Source of the DNA: Pisolithus tinctorius
Taxonomy: Eukaryota; Basidiomycota; Agaricomycetes; Boletales; Pisolithaceae
Direction of reading: 5' to 3'
Length of the DNA stretch: 64,000 nt
Assembly: GCA_024663395.1 (NCBI GenBank)
Contig: JANFAH010000004.1
Location: 3,286,001-3,350,000 of the forward strand
Positions 33,801 through 44,978 of the stretch are shown here, in pieces. Under the pieces are notes generated by a model. That model saw only the letters and a list, made by a program, of their open reading frames with translations. It did not search any database and was not told where the DNA came from. Positions within the stretch are counted from its first letter, which is position 1, and every line of letters begins with the position of its first letter. The position numbers and the translations under genes are program-made.

Positions 33801-34680
33801 GCCACATTGAATGTGTCAAGTATTCACCTATGTCACCTTCCCTCTCACCAATGTCACTATGGTACAGTCCACAGTTGCCCTCCTTCAGTCCCACATCTCT
33901 GTGGTACTTACCAACTAGTCCACCCTTTTAGCCCCTTGTCTGCTAACCATGACACAGCAAAGCAGCTGCATCACTGACAAATGCCACCCACCCTTGATCG
34001 AATTCACCAACCAGCCTGTGGTATTGATTCATCCACATCACTGCCTTCCTTCTCATTGATGTCTCAAACAGTACATCCACAATCACCTTCCTCTGTCCCA
34101 CACCTCCACAGTATTCACCAACTAGTCTATCCATTGAGCCCCACATCTCCTAACTACAACAGCAGCAGAGTGACTACATCACCAACATACTCCCCAACAT
34201 CACCCACAACCAGTCTGTGGTATTCACCTATGTCACCTTCCCTCTCACCAATGTCACTGCAGTACAGTCCACAACTGCTTTCCTTCAGTCCAATATCTCT
34301 GCAATACTCACCAACTAGTCCATCCTTTAGTCCTGCCTCTCCTAGATGTAAGTCATGTTTATCTGTCAGCAAACCAGTCAATAACTTCACAAGATCCACC
34401 TAGCACAACTTTTCATTTGCTTTACCAACCATCCCTTTCTCATGCTATCCTCACTGCAGCTTGTAAGTAATTTATCTCGCTTGCATAGTTACATTACTCA
34501 CAGCTCTGCAACCCCTGCACAAATGTCACTCCTGTCTTCAAAATACTTGCCCATGTCACCAGTGTCACCCCCTCCACTCAACCAAATATTCTCCACAGCT
34601 CCTGCCTATTGCAAGTGTAGCCTCTGTCCCCCCTGCATACAACTCAACATCTCCACGATGGCCACCTTCTAGCCCTACCC
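33801..34680 (+). pseudogene. RNA polymerase II CTD-like heptad repeats, left palindrome arm
   Basis: Translations in changing frames give repeated YSPxSPx heptads, for example [22 protein letters not shown] and [13 protein letters not shown] around 33815-34350, and KYLPMSPVSPPP near 34550. YSPTSPS is the RPB1 C-terminal-domain consensus. No polymerase body precedes it, and stops and frame changes break it. It is a decayed fragment of an RPB1-like CTD or of another protein with CTD-type repeats. Confidence 0.6.
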
Positions 34681-34838
34681 ATGTGATACAATGTATCATC
34701 AAAAATGAAGATATTCATGGTTTGCATCACCTGCCATTTGGTAAACAAATGTTGGCTCTGGAACAGGTCATCAACACTGCTGATGGATGAGGTGCCATGG
34801 TTGACTTTAAGGGTGAAACCTAATTAAACTTGCATGTA

Positions 34839-36412
34839 CAGTGAGGGACAAAAGTGTTGCAATGTTTGTGAGGTGTGACTTGCTGCTGATGTAGCTTGGG
34901 CTATTCTGCACAGATAATCATGATACCTATACCATTGGAAGGGGGTGACTCTAAGCTTTCCAGAGCACTAAGGTTCAGTCCAAATAAAGCAATACAAGCT
35001 GAGATACACCCTATTCTTTCCAAAAAGTGCATTGCAACACTTTTGTCCCTGACTGGTGAAATAGTGAAAAGTGACCTTTTGATGGGATTAAGGGCATGAA
35101 GGATGGGAAAATATGATTACATAATAAACCACATGGTCTTCCAGATGATTTGTCAGCATGTAAACAATGACAAACATTGGACTTGTACCATTAACCCTCC
35201 CTCTTTTACCACAACTCATGAAATCATCTCTCTAGCTCACATGGTCATTTTCTCAAGGAATTCTTATCAAATACTGGTGGCCACCACAGTGCCATCAGTA
35301 TAACATGCTCTCAGAACCATCAGTCCCTTAAAAAACCTGCTGTCAGTCATTCCATGGACTGTTTCCCTCCCCATGCCTGATGTGTCCTGGGACTAATCAG
35401 TACTTGGAAGGCTGAAAATGTTATGGAGGTCAATCTTGCACTTCAGCACATGGTGGACAAACCAATCCCCTCTCAACCAATGCATTTCTGGCACAGGGAC
35501 ACTGGTATGGAAGTTAGGGCAAGACAAAATCCTCTTTATCCCTGGGTGTCATCAAGAGGATATGCTACTGAACTGCCATGGAGCAGAATCCTGTGCTTCC
35601 ATCTGGCCCTGAATATTGCCTTTGGTCACATGTGACTGAATAACCCTTCCCCAGTCATCCCAATTTCAGGTCAGAGCAAGATCTAGTGAACCCTCTTAGG
35701 GCACTTTGAGCACAAGGAGGTTTTGTCTCCCCCCCAACCTCCATACCAGTGTCCCTGTGCCAGAAATGCATTGGTTGAGAGGGGATTGGTTTGTCCACCA
35801 TGTGCTGAAGTGCAAGATTGACCTCCATAACATTTTCAGCCTTCCAAGTACTGATTAGTCCCAGGACACATCAGGCATGGGGAGGGAAACAGTCCATGGA
35901 ATGACTGACAGCAGGTTTTTTAAGGGACTGATGGTTCTGAGAGCATGTTATACTGATGGCACTGTGGTGGCCACCAGTATTTGATAAGAATTCCTTGAGA
36001 AAATGACCATGTGAGCTAGAGAGATGATTTCATGAGTTGTGGTAAAAGAGGGAGGGTTAATGGTACAAGTCCAATGTTTGTCATTGTTTACATGCTGACA
36101 AATCATCTGGAAGACCATGTGGTTTATTATGTAATCATATTTTCCCATCCTTCATGCCCTTAATCCCATCAAAAGGTCACTTTTCACTATTTCACCAGTC
36201 AGGGACAAAAGTGTTGCAATGCACTTTTTGGAAAGAATAGGGTGTATCTCAGCTTGTATTGCTTTATTTGGACTGAACCTTAGTGCTCTGGAAAGCTTAG
36301 AGTCACCCCCTTCCAATGGTATAGGTATCATGATTATCTGTGCAGAATAGCCCAAGCTACATCAGCAGCAAGTCACACCTCACAAACATTGCAACACTTT
36401 TGTCCCTCACTG
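34839..36412. mobile_element. Fold-back DNA element, copy 2, complete
   Basis: The element is 1574 bp, begins CAGTGAGGGACAAAAGTGTT, ends with its reverse complement, and is flanked by TA on both sides (34837-34838 and 36413-36414). The same terminal motif recurs inverted at about 35030-35058 and 36193-36221, so each arm starts with a 220-bp segment that looks like a small MITE. The central spacer lies in the opposite orientation to that of copy 1. There is no coding capacity for a transposase. Confidence 0.9.
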
Positions 36413-36569
36413 TACATGCAAGTTTAATTAGGTTTCACCCTTAAAGTCAACCATGGCACCTCATCCATCAGCAGTGTTGATGACCTGTTCCAGAGCCAAC
36501 ATTTGTTTACCAAATGGCAGGTGATGCAAACCATGAATATCTTCATTTTGATGATACATTGTATCACAT

Positions 36570-37449
36570 GGGTAGGGCTAGAAGGTGGCCATCGTGGAGA
36601 TGTTGAGTTGTATGCAGGGGGGACAGAGGCTACACTTGCAATAGGCAGGAGCTGTGGAGAATATTTGGTTGAGTGGAGGGGGTGACACTGGTGACATGGG
36701 CAAGTATTTTGAAGACAGGAGTGACATTTGTGCAGGGGTTGCAGAGCTGTGAGTAATGTAACTATGCAAGCGAGATAAATTACTTACAAGCTGCAGTGAG
36801 GATAGCATGAGAAAGGGATGGTTGGTAAAGCAAATGAAAAGTTGTGCTAGGTGGATCTTGTGAAGTTATTGACTGGTTTGCTGACAGATAAACATGACTT
36901 ACATCTAGGAGAGGCAGGACTAAAGGATGGACTAGTTGGTGAGTATTGCAGAGATATTGGACTGAAGGAAAGCAGTTGTGGACTGTACTGCAGTGACATT
37001 GGTGAGAGGGAAGGTGACATAGGTGAATACCACAGACTGGTTGTGGGTGATGTTGGGGAGTATGTTGGTGATGTAGTCACTCTGCTGCTGTTGTAGTTAG
37101 GAGATGTGGGGCTCAATGGATAGACTAGTTGGTGAATACTGTGGAGGTGTGGGACAGAGGAAGGTGATTGTGGATGTACTGTTTGAGACATCAATGAGAA
37201 GGAAGGCAGTGATGTGGATGAATCAATACCACAGGCTGGTTGGTGAATTCGATCAAGGGTGGGTGGCATTTGTCAGTGATGCAGCTGCTTTGCTGTGTCA
37301 TGGTTAGCAGACAAGGGGCTAAAAGGGTGGACTAGTTGGTAAGTACCACAGAGATGTGGGACTGAAGGAGGGCAACTGTGGACTGTACCATAGTGACATT
37401 GGTGAGAGGGAAGGTGACATAGGTGAATACTTGACACATTCAATGTGGC
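36570..37449 (-). pseudogene. RNA polymerase II CTD-like heptad repeats, right palindrome arm
   Basis: This is the inverted copy of 33801-34680, with identical translations on the minus strand at 37269-36847 and 36808-36578. It is part of the palindrome, not an independent gene. Confidence 0.6.
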
Positions 37450-38399
37450 CATTGACCTAGTCACAATCAGGCCCACTGATAAGCTAGGCACATGATTATG
37501 AGTGTATGTAACAGCATATTAACAGAACCACATACCTTAGCAATGTAAGCAGGGAGGATGAATGTCCCTGCTGTGACCACAGTTTCCTCATTCACAACAT
37601 AGACTTCTTGAGAGATGGCCATAGCAGGAACACCAGTACTGAAGATTGCAGTGCCAGCCTCGATGATGGGGTTTGGGGAGGATGGGAGGGGATTTACAAT
37701 TTATGAAGCATGCTCAGAAGGAGGGGGATTTGATGTGCTGTAGCAAGTAGGCCAGTACCAAGGATTGCAGTGCCAGTCTCAGTGATGAGGTTTGGTGAGG
37801 ATGAGGGGATTTGATGTGCTGTAGCAGGAAGGCCAGTACCAAGGAGATTTTGGGAGGACAAGAAGGAATTTATGGTTTCTGAAGCACACTCAGAAGGAAG
37901 GAAATTTGATGTGCTCATGACACTGCTGGAGGTGAGATCATCAGCTAACATGGCTTGGTTTGATAGTTGGACTGAGGAAATGTATGCATTGATCACATGG
38001 GTGACAGTGGGTGCTGTGTGTTAATGCAGCTTCAAGGCAAACTGTGAGTACACAAACCATTAGTGGATGTAGATGAATCAACCAAATGCCTTGTGTATTC
38101 AGTGCAATCCTGGGTGCCAATGTGATACTTTGTAGACAAAACTAGAAATATCTAGCTATAGCTGCACCATATTTACACTAGTCCTTGGAATTCATTGCAC
38201 TTCATAGTATATGTATTGCAAATAACTACCTTAGACTTGTGACATCACAACTCCCACCTTGCCATGTCCAATCAGTTTATGACCAGTAACTGAATATCCT
38301 GTTGTGATGGTCAGACAGAAGGCATCTGGGACCAAGCATGCCATGTTGTCCCCAGACAAGCCCAAAAAGAGGGCAAGGGTATCCACCATGAAAGAACTA
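37450..38399. other. CpG-depleted DNA with a short internal direct repeat
   Basis: A unit with GGATTTGATGTGCTGTAGCA and GGCCAGTACCAAGGA recurs about 80-90 bp apart between 37724 and 37860, with a diverged copy before it. The minus-strand frame at 37996-37694 reads through it (LGTGLPATAHQIPSSSPNL twice), without a known domain. Confidence 0.45.
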
Positions 38400-39101
38400 C
38401 CTAGCTTGCATACTGCCCACCGAATTAAAGAAGCTGGCAAAGAAACTCACCTTTGGGCAGCCAAGATGAGAGCAGCATACTAGGGACACATCCACCAAGT
38501 GCACTTGTGGCTGCAGAGCCATTTTCCAGAGGAGGGGATGCCACCAACTCTGAATCACACCAGAGAGGACTCTGAAATCTACAGTGATCCAAATTTTAAG
38601 AATGCATTTGAGCATGTGCTAAATAGGTGCTCAGATAAAGCATTAGCCCTTTACCTTTCATGGAGAGGATTCCAAGAAAATAGCAGCCAAAGCACCATTG
38701 ACAGTGTTCAAGCAGGATTCAAGATGTTGTGGGACAAAGCATGTGTGGTGTGATTGCTCAGTTTTCCTTGATGCTCATAGACTAATACCTTCAGTGTAGT
38801 GATGGTGTGACATTCCATGGGAAGTGGCATCACAATGATGCCCATCACCAATGGGAAGGCAACCTGGTCCTGTCAGCAGAAGTTGATGACATTGTGGCAT
38901 CTATCAGACACAAGGTTAGTTCCAAAGGAGCTGAATGGAAGCACTCAGGTGCCATGAAGAAGGAATACATGGATAAGATACTCGCCTGGTCAGAATCATT
39001 TTGTCCACTTGACACCCCACTCCAATACATTTGTCTTGCAACAATAGGCTACAAAGCACTGCCATTGGGCAAGTCCTTGAATGGGAAAGTGAAGCTAATG
39101 G
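38400..39101 (+). pseudogene. Tyrosine-recombinase-type gene, N-terminal part (split by E2)
   Basis: KALALYLSWRGFQENSSQST, then an intron-like gap at about 38745-38800 with GT...AG ends, then FHGKWHHNDAHHQWEGN and MKKEYMDKILAWSESF match a basidiomycete protein family with a C-terminal phage-integrase-type (tyrosine recombinase) domain. The reading continues across the E2 duplication AATGG to 46680 (VKLMVTQHLEHLAFST), which proves that E2 inserted into an exon. A TAG and other lesions are present, and CpG is depleted. Confidence 0.7.
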
Positions 39102-39630
39102 TGTCATAGTCATGCCTCGACCCCGGCCGGACTCGGCCTCGCACTCACTCAGTCCGGCCTCGGCCTCGCCTGTCCCGCATCTCCAGTTGGTCTAGCGCGG
39201 TAGACACTGCTTTGCAGTGTCTGTCATTTCGGTTAAGTCCTGTCCCCGGTCTTGTCCCCGGTCCACTCTGTCCCGGTCTCCGTTACCTTAGTCATACGTT
39301 ACTAAACCTGTCTTACCAATCCTCTTAGCAATCCTTGCGAGACCGGCATTACCGGTCTCCGTACTATAGTTACTTCTGGTATATAAACTCGTAGATACTC
39401 GGCCTGTACTCCTTAGTCTGAAATCAACTAAGTCACCTCTGATAACTCCGTCTCGGCCTCGGACTCGGACTGAGACCCACGCAAGGGAATAGCGCTGTAT
39501 CCTCAGTCGCTAAGTCCAAACAGTCCAAACATCTGCATCCTCGACTTCACCCCTGACCCCGACCCCTCGGCTTCGCGCCCGCTTCGGTCTCCGGTCCGGA
39601 CTCAAACCCGGACACATCCCGTACTTAACA
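39102..39630 (+). repeat. 5' LTR of E2
   Basis: The LTR is 529 bp. TATATAAA lies at 39380-39387, and the inferred mRNA start AGTCTGAAAT at 39415-39424 is complementary to the primer site. Six CCGG tetramers occur in the first 240 bases. Confidence 0.96.
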
Positions 39631-39632
39631 GT

Positions 39633-39642
39633 ATTTCAGACT
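39633..39642 (+). promoter_or_regulatory. E2 self-complementary primer binding site
   Basis: ATTTCAGACT, two bases after the LTR, is the exact reverse complement of AGTCTGAAAT at 39415-39424, 35 nt downstream of the TATA box. The sequence differs from that of E1, but the pairing, the spacing and the 2-nt gap are the same. Confidence 0.8.
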
Positions 39643-39668
39643 CGCCACTTGTGTGGGTCTAAACCATC

Positions 39669-41063
39669 ATGGCAACCAAGACTCGATTCCAACCTCCCCG
39701 TGGCCGCTCTGCCACCAATCCCGACTCCGCTTCAGCCAGTGGGGCTCGCCGCGAAACAGCACTAGCTGCGTTGGGCACCACTAGGCGCTCCCCAGACCCC
39801 GTCAGTCCTTTCAGGGGCTTCTCAGCCCGCACATCTAACACCCCCACCCCACGTCGTCCCACTGCTCCCATCCCCGAGGGTGACCCCGGCGATGATGGGC
39901 CGGGCGACGATGATGACAACAACCCAGACGATGATGACCCCGGTGATAATGGTCCTGGTGATGATAACCCGGAAGATAATGATCCGGAAGACGATCCGGA
40001 CTTCCCAGATCCGGACACCGAACCCGCGGTCGCGGTCTTCGACAGTCTCGCGAAGGCCATCAAGCTGTTGGCTCGCAATACCCATACTAGTCCTGAGTCC
40101 TCAAGCAGGACCAAGTTACGCGAGCCCGACACCTTTGACGGCACCGACCCAAAGAAACTTCGCGCTTTCTTCATCCAGTGCGAGCTTAATTTCCAAGACC
40201 GACCTCGGGCTTTCAGGACCGACCGCGCCAAAGTCATCTTCGCGCAATCCTACCTCAAAGGTATGGCTCTCGAATGGTTCGAGCCGGACTTGCTCGGGCT
40301 CGACGACCCCGATGACCGGCCTCTTTGGATGGACTCCTGGAGGGAGTTCGTCCTAGAGCTGCAAACCACCTTCGGCCCCCACGACCCGGTCGCTGACGCC
40401 GAGAGTCAGCTTGACCATCTACATATGAAGGAAAGCCAGCGCATTAATAAGTACGTAGTTGACTTTAATCGGCTTGCTTCGCAAGTCCGAGGCTACGGTG
40501 ACGGTGCGCTGCGCCATCATTTCTATTCCGGTCTCCCAGACTGAATTAAGGACGAAGTCTGTCGAGTTGGTAAACCGCGGACTCTACACGAGCTCCGTCA
40601 TCTCGCCCAGGAGATAGATGCGCGCTATTGGGAGCACAAGGAAGAAGTCCAGCAGGCGAGTAGGCACCAAGGCTCGTCCAACTCCAGCAACAACAAGTCC
40701 GGAGGTTCCGGCAATAACAGCCAGCCCAAGACCGGTCAGGAGAAAGCCAAGACCGGCAACAACAACAATAACAACAACAACTCCGGTTCCACCCAGTCCA
40801 AGCCGGCTTCATCGAAGCCGGGCAATAGCAATAACAGTAATTCGTCCAAGCCCGAGCCTAGCAAACTCGGCAAAGATGGAAAGCTTACCCCGGAAGAACG
40901 CAAGCATCGCCTAGACGGAAACCTCTGCATGTTCTGCGGAGGGTCCGGTCATTTTGCTGACAAATGCCCTAAGAAAGCCGGAAAAGCCAAAGCTCGTGCT
41001 GCGGCTACCACCGAAGCCGCACCGGCCTCGGGCTCGGGTTCTACCCCCGAGACAAAAAAATAG
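39669..41063 (+). pseudogene. gag: E2 Gag with one in-frame TGA
   Basis: The frame is 464 codons if TGA at 40542-40544 is read through. E1 has CGC (Arg) at the same place (SGLPDRIKDE). The N-terminal 110 residues are acidic Asp/Pro/Gly repeats. The capsid-type domain with PDTFDGTDPKKLRAFF covers about residues 150-300. A Gln/Asn/Ser-rich linker and a zinc knuckle CMFCGGSGHFADKC near residue 420 follow. The stop is TAG at 41061-41063, directly after seven A residues. Confidence 0.9.
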
Positions 41064-41118
41064 GTAGCAGCTCCCAGGACTCCGCACAATCTGGGAGCTG
41101 CGTTGACTCCGGTTGTGC
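41054..41118 (+). promoter_or_regulatory. E2 gag-pol -1 frameshift signal (slippery heptamer plus pseudoknot)
   Basis: A_AAA_AAA lies at 41054-41060 in the gag frame before TAG. After a 6-nt spacer there is a perfect 11-bp stem (41067-41077 with 41091-41101) and a 13-nt loop, whose GCACAA (41084-41089) pairs with TTGTGC at 41113-41118. The pol frame is open from the slip site onward. Stem and loop pairings are kept relative to E1 although the bases differ. Confidence 0.87.
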
Positions 41119-44100
41119 AAACTTGGAGGCTCGTCTCAACACGTCCGCTCTTTCCAGTCCGAATTCTTTGACCCCGTATGTCACTATAGAAAACCCAGAA
41201 ATACCTCGGCTTCGTACTTTAGTGGACTCCGGTTCCACCCATTGTTTTATAGATAATCAGTTTGTTAATCAACACTCGTTTACCCCTTACTCGGTCTCAC
41301 CAATCCGACTCCGGCTCTTCGATGGAACGTCCACCTTCACTATAACCCAGGCAGTAGATGTCAATATCCGCTTTGCGTCCGGCGATGTCACCCCGGTAAC
41401 CCTGTATCTAGCCCCGTTGGATTCTGAGTGTAGAATAGTCCTCGGACACGACTGGCTCACCTGCTACAATCCGTTGATTGATTGGGTATTGGGCAGTCTA
41501 ACATTCCGGACTCCTGCACAAGGAATGCCAACCCCGTCGACACCCCCTGTAAGCCCGGTCTCCACCGGCCTTCCTGACCCCGGTCCTAGTGACCAACCCG
41601 GCCTCGCGCCATCTGTACCGGTCTCCGACTCCCCGGCTCGCACCCCTCTGAAAGCCCCTCTTGTTTCCCTCATCAATGCAGCCGCCTTTGTGCGCGCCTG
41701 CAAACTAGAAGGGTCCGTCCAATTCCAACTTCAGCTCCGCCCCTCGGACTCAGCTCAAGCCCGATCGGCCTCGGCTTCCTCTCCTCCGGCCTTACCCAAT
41801 GTCCCGGAAGAGTATCACGACTTCGCTGATGTATTCAGCAAGGCCAAGGCCTCGGCACTCCCGCCTCACCGGGAGTACGACCTGAAAATAGAGCTTGAAG
41901 AAGGAACTACCCCGCCTCTCGGCACTATCTACTCGCTGTCCCCGGTTGAGCTGCAAGCTCTCCGGACTTTCATCGACGAAAACCTCACTACCGGATTCAT
42001 TCGGCCTACTTCCTCCCCATATGCTGCACCAGTCCTCTTTGTCAAAAAGAAGGACGGCTCCCTCCGGCTTTGCGTAGACTTCCGCGGCCTCAACAAAATC
42101 ACTAAGAAGGACCGATACCCGCTACCGCTCATCTCCGACCTCCTGGATTCACCAAGCCGAGCGAAGATCTATACAAAGATTGATCTTTGGCATGCCTACC
42201 ATCTCGTCCGGATTGCCCCGGGCGATGAATGGAAGACCGCATTCCGGACTCGGTATGGATCTTATGAGTGGTTAGTGATGCCCTTCAGCCTCACCAATGC
42301 CCCGGCCGCCTTCCAACGCTTCGTCAACACTATCTTTGCGGATATGTTGGATGTCTGCGTAGTTGTCTACCTAGATGACATCCTGATCTACTCCGGAGAT
42401 AAGGAGTCTCACAAGCAGCATGTCCGAGAAGTCCTCCGCTGGCTTCGGCTTCACGGCCTTTATGCGAAGCCGGAGAAATGCGAGTTCCACTCAGACTCGG
42501 TCGAATACCTCGGATTCCACCTCTCCCCTGCCGGCCTCACGATGTCGAAGGAAAAAGTCCAGACCATCTGCGATTGGCCTGAGCCTTGCAAGGTCAAAGA
42601 CATTCAGTCTTTCCTCGGCTTCGCAAACTTCTATCGCCGGTTCATTTTTAATTACTCAGACATCGTCGTACCACTGACTCGGCTTACCCGCAAGGGAGCT
42701 CCTTGGAACTTCTCCGAGGAGTGCCGCCGGTCATTTAATAACCTCAAGGCCGCCTTCACTACTGCGCCGGTCTTAACTCACTTCATCCCCGGGGTCCCCA
42801 TCACCGTCGAGACCGATGCTTCGGACTATGCCATCGCCGGCATCCTTTCCATTACCTGCGGCGACGGCCAAATACATCCGGTCGCATTCTACTCCCGGAC
42901 TCTGACGGCCCTGGAATTGAATTATGACACCCATGATAAGGAATTGCTTGCAATTTTTGAAGCATTCCGGACCTGGCGTCACTACCTTGAGGGCTCGGCC
43001 TCACCGGTCGACGTTGTTACTGACCACAAGAACCTCGAGTACTTCTCCACCTCTAAAGTACTCACCCGCCGCCAAGCTTGCTGGTCAGAGTTCCTGTCTC
43101 AGTTCAACATGATCATTAGATTCAGGCCCGGTAAGCTCGGGGCTAAGCCCGACGCCCTGACTAGACGATGGGACGTCTACCCCAAAGAGGGGGATAGCGG
43201 CTATGCCCGAGTGAACCCGCAAAACCTGAGACCGGTCTTCACCCAAGAGCAACTAGCGGTCTCCCTTCGCGCAACCTACCTCGAGTACCCGGTCTTACGA
43301 GCAGTCGCACTGATGGATGTAGAGAAACTTCATAATGACATCCTGACCGCACTGCCGGACGACCCGGTCTCACAAATCCGCCTGTCCGACATGTCTGATC
43401 CCCGGTGGTCAGTAGATGACACCAGCTTCCTTCGTCTTGATGGAAGGATCTACGTGCCGGACTCAAATGATCTCCGTCTTAGGGTCTTGCGGCTTAAGCA
43501 TGACCACCCCTCTATCCAGCCACTTTGGCCAGAACCGAACCCTAGAACTCATTCAGCGTGAATACACCTGGCCCGGCCTCAGGACCTTCATCAAGGACTA
43601 TGTCCGGTCTTGCACGGCCTGCGCTCGGGCTAAGGTTCCCTGCCATCGGCCTTACGGCCTCCTCAAGCAACTCCTGGTGCCGGAGAAGCCGTGGAACTCC
43701 ATCTCTATGGATTTCATCGAGCAGCTTCCGGCCTCAACCGGCTTCACGGCCATCCTCGTAGTAGTTGACCGGCTTTCCAAGCAGGCCATATTCATCCCAC
43801 CCACGACACCATAACAGCCCCGAACTCGCCAAACTATTCCTACTCCATGTCTTTTCGAAGCACGGAGTGCCGGCCCATGTAACCTCAGACCGAGGCTCGG
43901 AGTTCGTCTCTCACTTCTTCCGGTCACTCGGTAAGGCCTTAGACATGCGCTTACACTTCACCTCGGGCTACCACCCCGAGGGTGATGGCCAGACCGAAAG
44001 GACCAACCAGACACTGGAACAGTACCTCCGAGTCTACTGTAACTACCAACAGGACAACTGGGCCGACCTATTACCCTTGGCCGAGTTCGCTTATAATAAT

Positions 44101-44778
44101 GCCCCTAGCGCTACTACCGGTGTTTCACCCTTCTTCGCTAATAAGGGCTATCACCCTAACATCTCGGTATACCCGGAGCACGACCTCACCTCCGCTCGGG
44201 CTCGTGACTATGCAGTCGACTTAGACTCACTGCATCAATACCTACAGGAAGAAATGACCTTAGCACAGCAGCGCTATCAAGGACCGGCCGATGCTAAACG
44301 CATGCCGGCTCCGGACTTCAAGGTCGGTGACCAGGTATATGTGAAAGCCAAATACTTCCGGTCTACTCAGCCTTCCAAGAAGCTCTTGGAGAAGAATCTT
44401 GGACCGTATCCGGTCATAGCTCAGGCCGGTACCCACTCCTTCACACTGCGCCTGCCGGACTCAATGCGCGCGGTGCACCCGGTTTCCATGTTTCCCAACT
44501 CGAGCCGGCCATTCCTAACACCATCCCGAAACCGGACTCAACCACCACCTCCACCAGTCGAAGTCGATGGTGATCTAGAGTTCGAGGTAGCAGAAATCCT
44601 CGACTCTAAGGTCGACCGGCGTCGCCGGTGTTGGCTTCAGTACTTAGTCCGGTGGACCGGCTACGAGGGGACTGATGAAGAAACTACTTGGGTACTCGCT
44701 ACAGAGCTTGACAACGCTTCTGAACTCGTCCAAGAATTTCACTCCAGCTATCCCGGTAAACCCGGACCATATCAATGA
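41054..44778 (+). pseudogene. pol: E2 Pol polyprotein with two frameshifts
   Basis: It is in the -1 frame relative to gag. Protease DSGSTHCF is near 41227, RT YLDD at 42368-42379, and RNase H DASDYAIAG near 42815. The integrase keeps all three acidic residues (SMDFIEQL; SDRGSEF with Asp at 43888-43890; DGQTERTNQ with Glu at 43996-43998). The chromodomain is at about 44575-44750 (EVAEILDSKV...LVRWTGY...TTWVL). One base appears gained near 43508 and another change lies near 43800-43820, moving the reading through three frames. A compensated shift alters the segment around 44485-44520. RT VMPFSLTN has Ser where E1 has Gly. Confidence 0.92.
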
Positions 44779-44978
44779 GAACCGGTCTCAACCGGCCTCA
44801 GTTTCTTTTCTGTTTTCTATCGGTATCTAGTTTTTTCCTTTAATCTCATACTTACCTTGTTTTCCCCTTCTTGTCTCTTCTACCTTACTGTATAACACCG
44901 GACACCGAGCACCGGACTCTGGACACCGGACACGTCACATTCGCAGAGGAGGGTAACAAAAGCACTACGCTATAAACA
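44779..44978. other. E2 spacer between convergent genes
   Basis: This T-rich sequence after pol lies between the ends of pol and the convergent gene and presumably holds both 3' ends. No specific element is recognised. Confidence 0.4.

Larger units (their letters stand above)
33801..37449. repeat. 3.6 kb near-perfect palindrome centred on fold-back copy 2
   Basis: Arms of about 1.71 kb (33801-35515 and 35736-37449) are reverse complements around a spacer of about 220 bp. Every matched pair of coordinates sums to 71250-71251. The inner 790 bp of each arm is the fold-back element; the outer 1.04 kb is flanking DNA that is also inverted. Both arms carry identical open frames of 140, 81, 76 and 67 residues on opposite strands. 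Confidence 0.93.

Noticed and set aside
34690..36560. Transposase gene inside the fold-back element
   Set aside because: No frame longer than about 70 residues and no DDE or other catalytic motif; the element is non-autonomous.
33801..37449. Treating the two halves as independent duplicate genes
   Set aside because: All frames are mirror images from one palindrome. An assembly mirror artefact also cannot be excluded.
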